Of a stretch of DNA of 64,000 nucleotides, positions 35,805-48,632 are shown one piece after another. Position 1 is the first letter of the stretch, and each line of letters starts with the position of its first letter. This stretch comes from Ideonella aquatica (lineage in GTDB: Bacteria; Pseudomonadota; Gammaproteobacteria; Burkholderiales; Burkholderiaceae_C), in contig NZ_JAGQDE010000004.1 of the NCBI RefSeq assembly GCF_018069755.1, forward strand, positions 1-64,000, in the 5' to 3' direction. Position numbers and translations under genes: made by a program. The notes under the pieces are model-generated. The model was not told where the DNA came from and made no database searches. It saw nothing but the letters and a program-made list of their open reading frames with translations.

Positions 35805-38800
35805 ATGGCCCACACCCATCACCTGATGCACTTCGAGGGCGGCAATGCCCTGTCCGCGTTCCGCGCCGCCGCGCTGCTGCCGCGCCTGCAGGCCGCCTGC
35901 CCGCGCATCACCGGCGTCAGCGCCCGCCATGTGCACTGGGTGCTGAGCGACCAGCCGCTGGCGGCTGAGGACACCGACAAGCTGGCCCGCCTGCTCGACT
36001 ACGGTGATCCCTGCACCGCCGGTGACGAGGGCACGCTGGTGCTGGTGATGCCGCGCCTGGGCACCGTATCGCCCTGGGCGTCCAAGGCCACCGACATCGC
36101 CCACAACTGCGGTCTGGGCATCCACCGCGTGGAACGCGTCACGGAATATCGCCTGCACCTGAAGGACGGCCTGATCGCCGGCCTGACCGGGGCCAGCAAG
36201 GCGCTCAGCGCCGATGAACTGCAGGCCTGCGCCGCGCTGCTGCACGACCGCATGACCGAGAGCGTGGCCTTCGAGCGCAATGCCGCCCGCCATCTGTTCG
36301 ACGAGCAGCCGGCCGAGCCGCTGGCCCATGTCGACGTGCTGGGCCAGGGCCGTGCGGCGCTGGTCGCCGCCAACACCACCTTCGGCCTGGCGCTGTCCGA
36401 CGACGAGATCGACTACCTGGTGAACGCCTTCCAGGGCCTGGGTCGCAACCCCAGCGATGTCGAGCTGATGATGTTCGCGCAGGCCAACTCCGAGCACTGC
36501 CGCCACAAGATCTTCAACGCCGACTTCATCATCGACGGCCAGCCGCAGCCGCTGTCGATGTTCGGCATGATCCGCAACACCGAGAAGCTCAACCCGCAGC
36601 GCACCGTCATCGCCTACAACGACAACGCGGCGGTCATGGAAGGCGGCCCGGTCACCCGCTGGCTGCCGCAGGGCTACACCGACGCGCCGGTCTATGGCCC
36701 GCGCGACGAGGTGGCGCATGTGCTGATGAAGGTGGAAACCCACAACCACCCGACCGCGATCTCGCCGTTCCCGGGCGCAGCCACCGGTGCCGGCGGCGAG
36801 ATCCGCGACGAAGGCGCCACCGGTCGCGGCGCCAAGCCCAAGGCGGGCCTGACCGGCTTCAGCGTCTCGAACCTGCACCTGCCGGACACCGACGAGCCCT
36901 GGGAGGCCCAGCCCTACGGCAAGCCCGAGCACATCGCCAGCGCGCTGCAGATCATGATCGAGGGCCCGATCGGCGGCGCGGCCTTCAACAACGAGTTCGG
37001 CCGACCCAACCTGGGCGGCTACTTCCGCGTCTTCGAGCAGACCGTGGGCGAGGGCGCGCAGGCCATCCGTCGCGGCTACCACAAGCCCATCATGATCGCC
37101 GGGGGCATCGGCACCATCAGCGACAGCCAGACGAAGAAGCTGCCCTTCGGCGCCGGCACGCTGCTGGTGCAGCTGGGTGGCCCGGGCATGCGCATCGGCA
37201 TGGGCGGCGGCGCCGCCAGCTCGATGGCGGCGGGCACCAATGCGGCGTCGCTGGACTTCGACAGCGTGCAGCGCGGCAACCCCGAGATCCAGCGCCGCGC
37301 GCAGGAAGTCATCAACCACTGCTGGACGCTGGGTGCTGACAACCCGATCGTCGCGATCCACGACGTCGGCGCCGGGGGCATCTCGAATGCCTTCCCCGAG
37401 CTGGTGGACGGCGCCGGCAAGGGCGCGCGCTTCGACCTGCGTCAGGTGCCGCTGGAGGAAACCGGCCTGGCGCCCAAGGAAATCTGGTGCAACGAGAGCC
37501 AGGAGCGCTACACCCTGGCGGTTGACCCGAGCAAGCTAGACGCCTTCAGCGCCATGTGCGCGCGCGAGCGCTGCCCCTTTGCGGTGGTGGGTGTGGCCAC
37601 GGACGAGCCGGCGCTGATCCTGGAGGACGGCCCCGGCGGCGAGCGCGTGATCGACATGCCGATGGAGGTGCTGCTGGGCAAGCCGCCCAAGATGCAGCGC
37701 GACGTGCAGCGCCTGCCCCGGCCGGTGGCGCCGCTGAACCTGACGGGCGTGGCGCTGGACCAGGCGGCCTTCAACGTGCTGCGCCATCCCACCGTGGCCA
37801 GCAAGCGCTTCCTGGTGAGCATCGGTGACCGCACCGTGGGCGGCCTGAACCACCGCGACCAGATGGTCGGCCCCTGGCAGGTGCCGGTGGCCGATTGCGC
37901 GGTCACGCTGGCCGATTTCAGCGGCCTGCGTGGCGAGGCGATGAGCATGGGCGAGCGCACGCCGCTGGCCAGCCTGGACGCGCCGGCCTCGGGCCGCATG
38001 GCGGTGGCCGAGGCCATCACCAACCTGCTGGCCGCGCCGATCGAGCTCAGCCGCGTCAAGCTCAGCGCCAACTGGATGGCGGCATGTGGCGAGCCCGGCG
38101 AGGACGCCGCGCTGTACGACACCGTCAAGGCGGTGGGCATGGACCTGTGCCCGGCGCTGGGCGTGGGCATCCCGGTGGGCAAGGACAGCCTGTCGATGCG
38201 CACCAAGTGGAGCGACGCCGGGTCTGCCAAGCAGGTGGTGGCGCCGGTGTCACTGATCGTCTCGGCCTTCGTCACGCTGGACGACATCCGTGGCACGCTG
38301 ACGCCGCAGCTGCAGGACGGCGACACCACGCTGATCCTGGTCGACCTGGGCAACGGCCGCTCTCGCATGGCCGGCTCGATCCTGGCGCAGACGCTGCAGC
38401 AGTTCGGCGACCAGGTGCCTGACCTGGATGATCCGGCCCAGCTCAAGGCCCTGGTGGCCGCCGTCAACCAGCTGCGCGCCGAGGGCCGGCTGCTGGCCTA
38501 CCATGACCGCTCCGACGGTGGCCTGTGGGCAGCGGCCTGCGAGATGGCCTTTGCCGGCCAGCGCGGCCTCAGCCTGAACGTCGACCTGCTGGTCACCGAA
38601 GGCGATGGCATCAGCGACAGCCGCGCCGACACCGGCGACGCCAAGAACTGGGCCACCCAGACCAGCGGCCGCCGCGAGGAACTCACCCTCAAGGCCTTGT
38701 TCAACGAGGAGCTGGGCGTGCTGCTGCAGGTGCGCAGCGCCGAGCGCGATGCGGTACTGGCCACGCTGCGCGCGCACGGCCTGAGCAAGCAGAGCCACGT

Positions 38801-39812
38801 GGTGGGCAAGACCAACGACAAGCGGATGGTCGAGGTCTGGCGCGACGCCAAGCCGCAGTTCAGCGCGCCCCTGCGTGAGCTGCAGCAGGCCTGGGACGAG
38901 GTCAGCTGGCGCATCGCCCGCCTGCGCGACAACCCCGCCTGCGCCGACCAGGAGCACGCGCTGGCGGGCGGCGACGACGCCGGCCTGCACTGGGCGCCGT
39001 CCTTTGATCCCGCCGAGGACGTGGCGGCCCCGTTCCTGAACCTGGGCGCGCGCCCCAAGGTGGCCATCCTGCGCGAGCAGGGGGTCAACAGCCATGTCGA
39101 GACCAGCCACGCCTTCGCGCTGGCCGGCTTCGATGCGCACGATGTGCACATGAGCGACCTGCAGTCGGGTGGCGCGCAGCTGGCGCAGTTCAAGGGCTTT
39201 GTCGCCTGCGGCGGCTTCAGCTATGGCGACACCCTGGGTGCCGGCGAGGGCTGGGCCCGCTCGGTGATGTTCAACCCGCGGCTGGCCGATCAGTTCAGCG
39301 CCTTCTTTGGGCGCACGGACACCTTTGCGCTGGGCATCTGCAACGGCTGCCAGATGATGGCGGCGCTCAGCCCGATCATTCCCGGCGCTCAGCACTGGCC
39401 CAAGTTCACCCGCAACCGCAGCGAGCAGTTCGAGGCCCGGCTGGCGATGGTCGAGGTGCTGGACAGCCCCAGCATCTTCTTCCAGGGCATGGCCGGCAGC
39501 CGTCTGCCGATCGCCGTGGCGCATGGCGAGGGCTTTGCCGACTTCAGCCAGCGCGGCGACGCCACCCAGGTGGTGCGCGCAATGCGCTTTGTCGACGGCA
39601 GCGGTCAGCCCACCGAGACCTACCCGCTCAACCCCAACGGCAGCCCCGGCGGCCTGACCAGCGTGACCACGCCCGATGGCCGCTTCACCGTGCTGATGCC
39701 GCACCCGGAGCGGGTCTTCCGCAACGCGGTGATGAGCTGGCAGGGCGGCGATATCACCGCGCTGAGCCCCTGGATGCGCCTGTTCCGCAACGCGCGCCGC
39801 TGGGTCGGCTGA
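35805..39812 (+). CDS. purL: phosphoribosylformylglycinamidine synthase (large, single-chain)
   Basis: The enzyme converts FGAR and glutamine to FGAM in purine synthesis. The open frame extends 111 bases upstream, but I start at the ATG 35805 ([13 protein letters not shown]), which matches the family N-terminus and gives 1335 residues, close to the roughly 1300 of the enterobacterial enzyme. Visible motifs are [53 protein letters not shown], and a C-terminal glutaminase domain. In the latter, the nucleophile Cys1179 sits in GICNGCQMM and the His/Glu pair in PHPERVF. The gene is divergent from map and is followed after 5 bases by a methyltransferase gene. Confidence 0.97.
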   Translation: MAHTHHLMHFEGGNALSAFRAAALLPRLQAACPRITGVSARHVHWVLSDQPLAAEDTDKLARLLDYGDPCTAGDEGTLVLVMPRLGTVSPWASKATDIAHNCGLGIHRVERVTEYRLHLKDGLIAGLTGASKALSADELQACAALLHDRMTESVAFERNAARHLFDEQPAEPLAHVDVLGQGRAALVAANTTFGLALSDDEIDYLVNAFQGLGRNPSDVELMMFAQANSEHCRHKIFNADFIIDGQPQPLSMFGMIRNTEKLNPQRTVIAYNDNAAVMEGGPVTRWLPQGYTDAPVYGPRDEVAHVLMKVETHNHPTAISPFPGAATGAGGEIRDEGATGRGAKPKAGLTGFSVSNLHLPDTDEPWEAQPYGKPEHIASALQIMIEGPIGGAAFNNEFGRPNLGGYFRVFEQTVGEGAQAIRRGYHKPIMIAGGIGTISDSQTKKLPFGAGTLLVQLGGPGMRIGMGGGAASSMAAGTNAASLDFDSVQRGNPEIQRRAQEVINHCWTLGADNPIVAIHDVGAGGISNAFPELVDGAGKGARFDLRQVPLEETGLAPKEIWCNESQERYTLAVDPSKLDAFSAMCARERCPFAVVGVATDEPALILEDGPGGERVIDMPMEVLLGKPPKMQRDVQRLPRPVAPLNLTGVALDQAAFNVLRHPTVASKRFLVSIGDRTVGGLNHRDQMVGPWQVPVADCAVTLADFSGLRGEAMSMGERTPLASLDAPASGRMAVAEAITNLLAAPIELSRVKLSANWMAACGEPGEDAALYDTVKAVGMDLCPALGVGIPVGKDSLSMRTKWSDAGSAKQVVAPVSLIVSAFVTLDDIRGTLTPQLQDGDTTLILVDLGNGRSRMAGSILAQTLQQFGDQVPDLDDPAQLKALVAAVNQLRAEGRLLAYHDRSDGGLWAAACEMAFAGQRGLSLNVDLLVTEGDGISDSRADTGDAKNWATQTSGRREELTLKALFNEELGVLLQVRSAERDAVLATLRAHGLSKQSHVVGKTNDKRMVEVWRDAKPQFSAPLRELQQAWDEVSWRIARLRDNPACADQEHALAGGDDAGLHWAPSFDPAEDVAAPFLNLGARPKVAILREQGVNSHVETSHAFALAGFDAHDVHMSDLQSGGAQLAQFKGFVACGGFSYGDTLGAGEGWARSVMFNPRLADQFSAFFGRTDTFALGICNGCQMMAALSPIIPGAQHWPKFTRNRSEQFEARLAMVEVLDSPSIFFQGMAGSRLPIAVAHGEGFADFSQRGDATQVVRAMRFVDGSGQPTETYPLNPNGSPGGLTSVTTPDGRFTVLMPHPERVFRNAVMSWQGGDITALSPWMRLFRNARRWVG

Positions 39813-39817
39813 TCGCC

Positions 39818-40420
39818 GTGGCCGACAAGCCCTTCGCGCCCTCGGCCGAGCGCAACCGCGAGCCGCTGCTGGCGGCGCTGCGGCCGCGTCTGGCCGGCGC
39901 GCGGCGGGTGCTGGAGATCGGCAGCGGCACCGGCCAGCATGCGGTGCACTTCGCCCCGGCGCTGCCGCATCTGGTCTGGCAGACCAGCGAGCGGCCGAGC
40001 CAGCTGGCCGGCTTGCTGGCCTGGCTGGACGACGCCGCTTGCCCCAACACCCCACCGCCGCTGGCGCTGGACATGGACGATCCAGGCTGGCCTTCGATGG
40101 CCGGTGGTGCCGTGCATGACGCGGTATTCAGCGCCAACACGCTGCACATCATGCCCTGGACCACGGTGCAGGCCTGGTTCACCGCGCTGCCCCAGGTGCT
40201 GGCGCCGGGCGGCCGGCTGCTGGTCTACGGCCCCTTCATCGAGGCCGACCGGCCGACGGTGCAGAGCAATCTGCGCTTCGATGCCCAGTTGCGAGCCCAG
40301 GTACCGCACCAGGGATTGCGTCACCTGGACCAGGTGGACGCGTTGGCAGCGCGTGTGGGGCTGCGCCGCGTTGAACGCATCGAGATGCCCGCCAACAATC
40401 TGCTGCTCGTGTGGGCTTGA
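39818..40420 (+). CDS. DUF938 family SAM-dependent methyltransferase-like protein, 200 aa
   Basis: The protein begins at a GTG five bases after the purL stop. It carries PFAPSAERNREPLL and the SAM-binding glycine loop VLEIGSGTGQHAVHFA, then NTLHIMPW and GGRLLVYGPF, the hallmark of DUF938. The family has a methyltransferase fold, and its substrate is unknown. Close spacing suggests co-transcription with purL. Confidence 0.9.
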   Translation: MADKPFAPSAERNREPLLAALRPRLAGARRVLEIGSGTGQHAVHFAPALPHLVWQTSERPSQLAGLLAWLDDAACPNTPPPLALDMDDPGWPSMAGGAVHDAVFSANTLHIMPWTTVQAWFTALPQVLAPGGRLLVYGPFIEADRPTVQSNLRFDAQLRAQVPHQGLRHLDQVDALAARVGLRRVERIEMPANNLLLVWA

Positions 40421-40463
40421 GCAGCCGGGGTCGATGCAGGCCTGGCGCCGGTAGACTCGCGCC

Positions 40464-40829
40464 ATGCCACTCGATCTGCACGCGCTGCTCCAGCGCGACG
40501 ACTTCGCCCTCGTGCCTGACCACGGCCACTTCGACGTGGAGGCCATTGCGGCCTTTGCCCTGAGCGAGCTGCCCGGGGCCTGGCGCGACCCGCAGCGCCC
40601 CCAGGCCGTGCTGGTGTTCGGCGACGACGACGAACGCGCCGAATTCCTGGCCGACCGTGCGCCCTCCACCCCAGACCACTTCAGCTACCCAGTGGTGATG
40701 GTGGTGGACCTGCAGCCTCAGCGCGTCACGATCGACATCTTCGCCGGCGAGGAGTTCCACGATCCGGCCACCGATCTGACGCGCTGGATCGAGGCGCGCT
40801 TCCCCTGTCACGTCGCGTCCGGGGACTGA
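40464..40829 (+). CDS. conserved hypothetical protein, 121 aa
   Basis: I do not recognise the family. The sequence is soluble and acidic, with alternating hydrophobic positions (AVLVFGDDDERAEFL, VVMVVDLQPQRVTIDIF) that suggest a small alpha/beta or beta-rich fold. No signal peptide or membrane segment is seen. A TAGACT box (40452-40457) lies 6 bases before the ATG and there is no Shine-Dalgarno, which supports this start and a leaderless mRNA. It is convergent with the aminotransferase gene, 16 bases away. Confidence 0.75.
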   Translation: MPLDLHALLQRDDFALVPDHGHFDVEAIAAFALSELPGAWRDPQRPQAVLVFGDDDERAEFLADRAPSTPDHFSYPVVMVVDLQPQRVTIDIFAGEEFHDPATDLTRWIEARFPCHVASGD

Positions 40830-40845
40830 GCGGCCGACGGCGCCG

Positions 40846-41994
40846 TCAGCGCAGCGCGGGCGCGTCCAGCAGGCGCTGGATGTCCTGCTCGGTGGTGTAG
40901 GCCTGGGCCGAGACGCGGACGAACACGCGGCCGGCGTGGGTGGTGACCGGCACCTCGATGCGGCTCTCCTCGGACAGGCGCTGGCGCAGCGCGTCGGGGT
41001 CCTGTGCGGGCACCGGGATCGCGGCCATCTGGGCCCAGTCCTGCTCGTTGGCGATCGGCGACAGGCCGTGACGTCGGCACAGCGCCTGCATCGCCTGGGC
41101 CACCAGCGCATGGCTGCGCTGGCGCACTGCCGGCCAGTCGTGCGCGGCCTGAAAGCGCAGCGCATCGGGCACGGTCAGCCAGGGTGTGATGTCGCGCGTG
41201 CCCTGCCACTGCATGCGCCGCTCGAAGGTCGTGCGACCCAGGTAGGCGTCAAAGCCGCTGTGGCCACCGCTGTCTTCGGTATAGCCCCAGCTGGTGACCG
41301 GCGCGTGCAGCATGGCCTGCTGCTCGGGCCGGGCGTGCAGGAAGGCCGAGCCCTTGGGCGCGCACTGCCACTTGTGGCAGTTGCCCACGTAGAAGTCGGC
41401 GCCTATGGCGGCCAGGTCCAGCGGGATCTGGCCCGGCGCATGGGCGCCATCGACCAGCACCGGGATGCCCAGCGCGCGAGCGGCCGTGCAGACCTCGGTC
41501 ACCGGCAAGGTCAGCGCGGTGGTCGAGGTGATGTGGCTCAGGTAGATCAGCCGGGTGCGCGGTGTGACCGCGGCCCGCAGGCCCTGCACCACCTGTGCCG
41601 GCCGCAAGGGCAGGGGGATTTCGACCCGCCGATAGTGCGCACCTTGCTGCGCGCAGACGCGGCGCCAGGTGGCATCGCACGCGCCGTACTCCAGGTCGGT
41701 GCCCAGGACCTCGTCGCCCGGCTGCAGGGGAAAGGAGCGGGCCACGACATTAACGCCGGTGGTGGCGTTGGGCATGAAGACCAGGTCTTCGCCGCGTGCG
41801 CCGATGGCCTGACCCAGCGCCTCGCGCGCTGCGGCCAGCAGCCCGGCCGAGCGGCGCCCCAGGAAGGCCACCGGATTGCGCTCCTGCTCGCGCTGCCAGC
41901 GGCCCAGCGCCTCCAGCACCGGCCGCGGGCAGGCGCCGAACGAGCCATGGTTCAGAAAGGTGATGTCGGGGTCAAGCAGGAAGAGGTCGCGCAT
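40846..41994 (-). CDS. class V aminotransferase-fold PLP-dependent enzyme (isopenicillin-N epimerase-like), 382 aa
   Basis: The fold is shown by FLNHGSFGACPRPVLEAL at the N-terminus, the cofactor Asp in LVDGAHAPGQIPLD (about residues 178-191), and the probable Schiff-base Lys in VGNCHKWQCAPKG (about 203-215). The sequence resembles the isopenicillin-N epimerase/cysteine desulfurase-like branch. The substrate is not predictable, and there is no beta-lactam biosynthesis context. A TAGACT box (complement of 42001-42006) lies 6 bases before the ATG, without a Shine-Dalgarno. Confidence 0.9.
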   Translation of the reverse strand: MRDLFLLDPDITFLNHGSFGACPRPVLEALGRWQREQERNPVAFLGRRSAGLLAAAREALGQAIGARGEDLVFMPNATTGVNVVARSFPLQPGDEVLGTDLEYGACDATWRRVCAQQGAHYRRVEIPLPLRPAQVVQGLRAAVTPRTRLIYLSHITSTTALTLPVTEVCTAARALGIPVLVDGAHAPGQIPLDLAAIGADFYVGNCHKWQCAPKGSAFLHARPEQQAMLHAPVTSWGYTEDSGGHSGFDAYLGRTTFERRMQWQGTRDITPWLTVPDALRFQAAHDWPAVRQRSHALVAQAMQALCRRHGLSPIANEQDWAQMAAIPVPAQDPDALRQRLSEESRIEVPVTTHAGRVFVRVSAQAYTTEQDIQRLLDAPALR

Positions 41995-42021
41995 GCGGGC
42001 AGTCTACGGTCCCGCCACAAA

Positions 42022-42047
42022 GGGCCGGGAGATGACTCTCCCGGCCC
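42022..42047 (-). terminator. intrinsic terminator-like hairpin after the secreted serine hydrolase gene
   Basis: A perfect 11-bp stem, GGGCCGGGAGA (42022-42032) with TCTCCCGGCCC (42037-42047), closes the 4-base loop TGAC. On the minus strand it is followed by TTTG. It lies 25 bases after the serine hydrolase stop and just before the aminotransferase start, so it separates the two genes. Confidence 0.8.
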
Positions 42048-42072
42048 CTGGGGTGCAGGCGGGGGCCTCAGA

Positions 42073-44097
42073 TCACCAGGTCTGCAGCGCCGATCGGATC
42101 TCGTCGCGGAACAACTCGGCCGAAGCATTGCCGTGGGCATTGGTGTAGTCCACGTCGGCCTGGCAGTTGGTGCCTGGGGCGTCGTAGTCTTCCCAGCAGG
42201 GCACCGGCGTGTCCGAAATCAGGTGGCCGTAGCTGTAGGTGCGGTAGTCCAGCACGCCGCTGACCTTGATCGGCAGACGCATCAGACCGGCGCCCGAGCG
42301 GATGATGACCTGCTGGCCGCAGTTGCCGTTGCCGTCCGGCAGGCAGGTGCCGTAGCTGCCACCCTTGCTCCAGCTGCGCACCGCGCTGCCGAACGAGGCG
42401 GCAACCGCTGACTTGCCCAGCGCCGCGGCTTCCTCGTTGATGATGGTCTGGATCCGCGAGCTGGCACCCATGCCGGGGTTGGCCGATTCCAGGAACTCGC
42501 TGCGGGCACTGTTGGTGTTGTTCAGCAGGGTGCTGTTCCACACGCCCTCGTAGATGCGGGCCAGGTCGGCGGCCGAGGTGTCATTGCGCAGCGCGGTCGA
42601 GTACTTGCCCGTGGCCGGATTACGGTAGGCGCAGCCGATGTTGTGGCGCAAGGTGGTGCTGCTCAGGCCGGCGTTGGTGGCCACCGTGTTGAATGGGCTG
42701 AAGCCGCCGTAGCGCAGCACCGTGCCGCGGGTGGTGCGGTTGTCGGAGATGCGCATCATCTCGTCCAGCCCGGTCTCGAAGTTGTAGTCGGTGCGCAGAT
42801 TGGCCACGGTTTCCTTGGCGGGGTCGGGACAGGCGTCCTTGCCCTTGACCGGGTCGTACTGGTAGTAGTTGAACGCGGACGCCAGGGTGTCGGTGCCGGC
42901 CTGCACGCGCTGCATGCCGGTCAGCAGGTGCAGTGCCTTCAGCGAGCTGGCGGTCTCGGCGCGGCGGGCGCTGTTGAGGTCCACCTTGACCGCGCCGCCC
43001 GCCAGCTTCAGGTAGCCCTCGAAGATGCCGCGCGTCGGGTTGCCGTTGCCGTCCAGGAAGGTGGCGCCGAACACGCTGCGCATGCGGCGGGTGCTGCTGT
43101 TGGCGTTGTCGATGAAGGCAGCGTCGTAGCGGCGCACGCCGTTGCTGTCGACATAGGTGCGCAGGTCCACCGGCCGCGACGCCACCTGCAGCGCATAGTT
43201 GTTCAGGTCGGTCAGGCTGGTGAAGCCGTACTGGTACCACCAGGCACTGTTGTTGGACCCGGTGTTCTTCACCTGGATGAAGTTGTAGGTGCCGTCGTCA
43301 TTGCGCACCAGCTTGACGATGCGGCCGCTGAACGAGGCCACCCGGGTCGCCACGCTGGCCGGGCTCTGGTTGAGCCACCACTGCCAGGACTTGGCATCGG
43401 CGCCGGTGTTGGCCACCATCACGGCGGTGTACTTCTTGACGCCGCCCACGGTGTAGGTGTCGAGGTCGATCAGGCGGTGGCCGGTGTTGGTCAGGTGGGT
43501 GCTGATCTGCGACGAGCTGACGCCGACCAGGTAGCTCCAGGCGCGCGCCGCTGTGGAGGTATTGGAGACCATGATCGCCGCGTAGCGGATCACGCCGCCA
43601 CCGGCGTCGTAGGGCTTGAGCTCGATCAGGCGGGCGTTGTTGGTGCTGAGCTGGGTGGCGATGTCGGCGGCGGTCAGGCCGTAATACCACCACCAGCCCG
43701 GCACCGCGTAGGCGCCGCTGTTGCGCACCATGCGTACCGTGAAGCGCGGTGCGCCGCTGACGATGCCGTAGATGTCCAGACCCACCAGGCGAGCGCCCTT
43801 GGACGACAGCAGGCTGCTGACCTGGGCGGCGGTCTGGTTGGTGTAGGTCCACCAACTGGTGGGCACGTTGACCGAGTGGTCGTCGGTGTTTGAATTGGGA
43901 TCCATCGCCTCGGCGCCGACGTCGCCCAGCGCGTCAAGGTCGTCGGCCTGGCCTTCGGTCTCAATCTCGCCTTGCAGACTCGGCTGGGCCGAGGGGCGGC
44001 GGGCGTCGGCGGCGCCGGCCAGCGCGGCCAGCATGGCGCACAGGATCAGCGAGGTGCCGGGGCGGCGGACAAGGGTGGGCGGCAGGGTGCGGTTCAT
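42073..44097 (-). CDS. secreted serine hydrolase with N-terminal bacterial tandem repeats and beta-lactamase-like domain, 674 aa
   Basis: The open frame runs further upstream, but I start at the ATG 44097, which has GGAG 9 bases before it and begins a signal peptide (RRPGTSLILCAMLAALAGAADA). Residues about 60-330 hold five or so repeats of 45-60 residues with paired tryptophans (WWTYTNQT, WWWYYGL, WQWWLNQS, WWYQYGF) and RLIELKPYD-type strands. I recognise these as bacterial tandem repeat domain 1, known from polyglycine hydrolases. The C-terminal half has all three motifs of SxxK serine enzymes: S384-S-L-K387, S451-D-N453 and K578-G-G580. The fold should therefore be class A beta-lactamase/DD-peptidase-like. 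It probably cuts a peptide or cell-wall bond outside the cytoplasm. It lies 158 bp downstream of a Ser/Thr kinase gene on the same strand. Confidence 0.88.
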   Translation of the reverse strand: MNRTLPPTLVRRPGTSLILCAMLAALAGAADARRPSAQPSLQGEIETEGQADDLDALGDVGAEAMDPNSNTDDHSVNVPTSWWTYTNQTAAQVSSLLSSKGARLVGLDIYGIVSGAPRFTVRMVRNSGAYAVPGWWWYYGLTAADIATQLSTNNARLIELKPYDAGGGVIRYAAIMVSNTSTAARAWSYLVGVSSSQISTHLTNTGHRLIDLDTYTVGGVKKYTAVMVANTGADAKSWQWWLNQSPASVATRVASFSGRIVKLVRNDDGTYNFIQVKNTGSNNSAWWYQYGFTSLTDLNNYALQVASRPVDLRTYVDSNGVRRYDAAFIDNANSSTRRMRSVFGATFLDGNGNPTRGIFEGYLKLAGGAVKVDLNSARRAETASSLKALHLLTGMQRVQAGTDTLASAFNYYQYDPVKGKDACPDPAKETVANLRTDYNFETGLDEMMRISDNRTTRGTVLRYGGFSPFNTVATNAGLSSTTLRHNIGCAYRNPATGKYSTALRNDTSAADLARIYEGVWNSTLLNNTNSARSEFLESANPGMGASSRIQTIINEEAAALGKSAVAASFGSAVRSWSKGGSYGTCLPDGNGNCGQQVIIRSGAGLMRLPIKVSGVLDYRTYSYGHLISDTPVPCWEDYDAPGTNCQADVDYTNAHGNASAELFRDEIRSALQTW

Positions 44098-44149
44098 GGA
44101 TGCAGACTCCGGAAGAGGGTGGGTGTCGGTGACCGGTGCGGTGTGGACC

Positions 44150-44200
44150 GGCCTATCCATCAATTCGTGGATGACAGGCGCAACCGGACAGGGCCTATCC
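44150..44200 (-). promoter_or_regulatory. two direct repeats GGCCTATCC 42 bp apart upstream of the serine hydrolase
   Basis: The 9-mer occurs at 44150-44158 and 44192-44200, spaced 42 bp (about four helical turns). It is read GGATAGGCC toward the serine hydrolase gene, whose ATG is 53 bases downstream of the nearer copy. A short C6/G6 hairpin (around 44199-44217) lies beside the distal copy. The repeats could be activator or sigma-factor binding sites. This is an inference from position and spacing. Confidence 0.35.
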
Positions 44201-44255
44201 CCCCATGCATAGGGGGGCGCTGCGCGTCGTCGTCGCCGTGGCCCTGCCGGGCCGG

Positions 44256-47111
<2,856 letters not shown>

Positions 47112-47121
47112 GGCGGCCGCA

Positions 47122-47688
47122 TCAGGACAGGAGCTGCGCCTTCAGCAGCAGACGCGCCTTTTGCCAGTCGCGCCGCACCGTGCGATCGGTGATACCCAGC
47201 GCCTGGGCGATGGTCTGCTCGTCCAGGCCGCCAAAGCAGCGCATCTCGACGATGCGCACCAGCCGCTGATCGACCTGGGCCAGCGCCTCCAGGGCCTCAT
47301 GGATGCCCAGCACCTGGTCGTCGGACATCGCCACGGCGTCGGCCACCTCGGTACTGAGCGTGACGTGCAGTTGATCGCCACCGCGGCGCTCGGTCCGCCG
47401 CTGGCGCACGAAATCGATGACCACCAGGCGCATCACCCGCGACGCGTAGGCCAGGAACTGGCCCTCGCCACCGGGCAGCTCGGCGGCGTCCAGGCCACGC
47501 AGGCGCAGCCAGGATTCGTGGACCAGCGAGGTGGTGTCCAGCAGCGTCACGCCCTCGCTGCGGCGCAGCCGCGCGCGGGCCAGGCGGCGCAGGTCCTGGT
47601 AAAGACCGGTGAAATGGGCATCCGCCACGGGCATCGGGGAAGCGGACTCGGCGGCCGGCGAGGCGGGGGCAGCCGGAGGCGAGCGCAT
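47122..47688 (-). CDS. ECF sigma factor paired with a Ser/Thr kinase (minus-strand module), 188 aa
   Basis: The start ATG at 47688 is chosen over upstream starts because of a clear AGGAG Shine-Dalgarno 7-8 bases before it. The sequence has the sigma-2 region FLAYASRVMRLVVIDFVRQRR, the RRGGDQ segment and the sigma-4 helix-turn-helix LDEQTIAQALGITDRTVRRDW. This is the pattern of the ECF-like sigma factors that go with kinases. At the usual acidic DAED position of region 2.2 it has DTTS (Asp51, Thr52, Thr53, before LVHE). These threonines are candidate phosphorylation sites, as established for EcfP/PknT-type pairs. Region 1 is a Pro/Ala-rich tail. It is divergent from the second sigma gene. Confidence 0.9.
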   Translation of the reverse strand: MRSPPAAPASPAAESASPMPVADAHFTGLYQDLRRLARARLRRSEGVTLLDTTSLVHESWLRLRGLDAAELPGGEGQFLAYASRVMRLVVIDFVRQRRTERRGGDQLHVTLSTEVADAVAMSDDQVLGIHEALEALAQVDQRLVRIVEMRCFGGLDEQTIAQALGITDRTVRRDWQKARLLLKAQLLS

Positions 47689-48034
47689 GGCGGTACTCCT
47701 GCAGAGGCCGTGGGAACGTCGGTCCAGTATGCCAGTGGCGCAAGCCCGCGCGAGCATCGGTGTGGGGCTTGACATGCCACAAGGAATGCCGGAGGAGAGG
47801 CGGGTGCGCCCGCAGCGTCACAGGCTGGCGGCCGGCCCTGCAGCGGCGCGAGCCACCCGGGTGACGCGCCGCCGTGCGATCCGTTGGGCGCAGACACACT
47901 TCCGTGGCCGACAGGAGTTACATTTCGCCGCAACAGGGGCTGTCACAGGCGTCAGCCGCCGTTGAAGTTGGGAGAACGACAAGTGCCAGATCGCAGGCCC
48001 CGAAAGGCCCGGCGGGATGGTGCGCTGGCCTGCC
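47689..48034. promoter_or_regulatory. 346-bp intergenic region between divergent sigma factor genes
   Basis: No convincing gene is present. It must hold the promoters of both sigma-kinase modules. The motif TCACAGGC occurs twice on the plus strand (about 47820 and 47944). I could not define reliable -35/-10 pairs, and no terminator hairpin is evident. Confidence 0.5.
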
Positions 48035-48610
48035 ATGAGCGATACCTCTGACACCCTGCCGGCCGTCGGGGAGCTGCTGGAGCGCTCCTCGAGCGGCGAC
48101 GCCCAGGCCTTGCAGCAGCTCTTCGTGGTGCTGTACCCCGAGATCAAGCGGGTGGCCCGCGCACGCCTGGCCCATGTGCATGGCGCGCCCGGTCTGAACA
48201 CCACCGCGCTGGTGCACGAGGGTTTCCTGCGCCTGGCCGAGGCCTCGCGCCTGCATGGCCGCACGCGCGGTCAGTTCTTCGCCTATGTGGGCCAGGTGCT
48301 GCGCTCGGTCGTCATCGATCACCTGCGCAGCCTGGGTCGCGACAAGCGGGGTGGCGATCAGATCATGGTCACCTTGTCCGAGGCCGCCGGCATCCCGGCC
48401 AACCTCAGCTCGGCCGAAGACCTGATCGCCTGCGACCGCGCGCTCAGCCGCATGCGCGAGATCGACCCCGCGCTGTACGAGCTCCTTGAGATTCACGTTT
48501 TCGCGGGCCTGTCGATCGCCGACGTGGCCGAGTTGCGCGGCGTCGCCACCCGCACCGTCAACCGCGACTTGATCAAGGCGCGCGCCCTGTTGCGCGAGCT
48601 GCTGGGCTGA
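48035..48610 (+). CDS. ECF sigma factor paired with a Ser/Thr kinase (plus-strand module), 191 aa
   Basis: The protein has FFAYVGQVLRSVVIDHLRSLGRD (sigma-2), KRGGDQ, and the sigma-4 helix-turn-helix LSIADVAELRGVATRTVNRDL, and is clearly related to the divergent sigma factor. At the region 2.2 position where ordinary ECF sigmas have acidic DAED it has NTTA (Asn55, Thr56, Thr57, then LVHE). This fits activation by threonine phosphorylation. I prefer the ATG at 48035 over one at 48017, though neither has a good Shine-Dalgarno. The kinase gene begins 22 bases after its stop. Confidence 0.9.
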   Translation: MSDTSDTLPAVGELLERSSSGDAQALQQLFVVLYPEIKRVARARLAHVHGAPGLNTTALVHEGFLRLAEASRLHGRTRGQFFAYVGQVLRSVVIDHLRSLGRDKRGGDQIMVTLSEAAGIPANLSSAEDLIACDRALSRMREIDPALYELLEIHVFAGLSIADVAELRGVATRTVNRDLIKARALLRELLG

Positions 48611-48632
48611 GACAGCGCAGGTCGTTGCCGTC

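Noticed and set aside
47938-47955. TGTCACA followed by CGTC upstream of the plus-strand sigma gene, resembling an ECF41 promoter
   Set aside because: The two elements are only 2 bases apart instead of about 16, and these sigma factors are of a different, kinase-linked type, so the match is probably chance.
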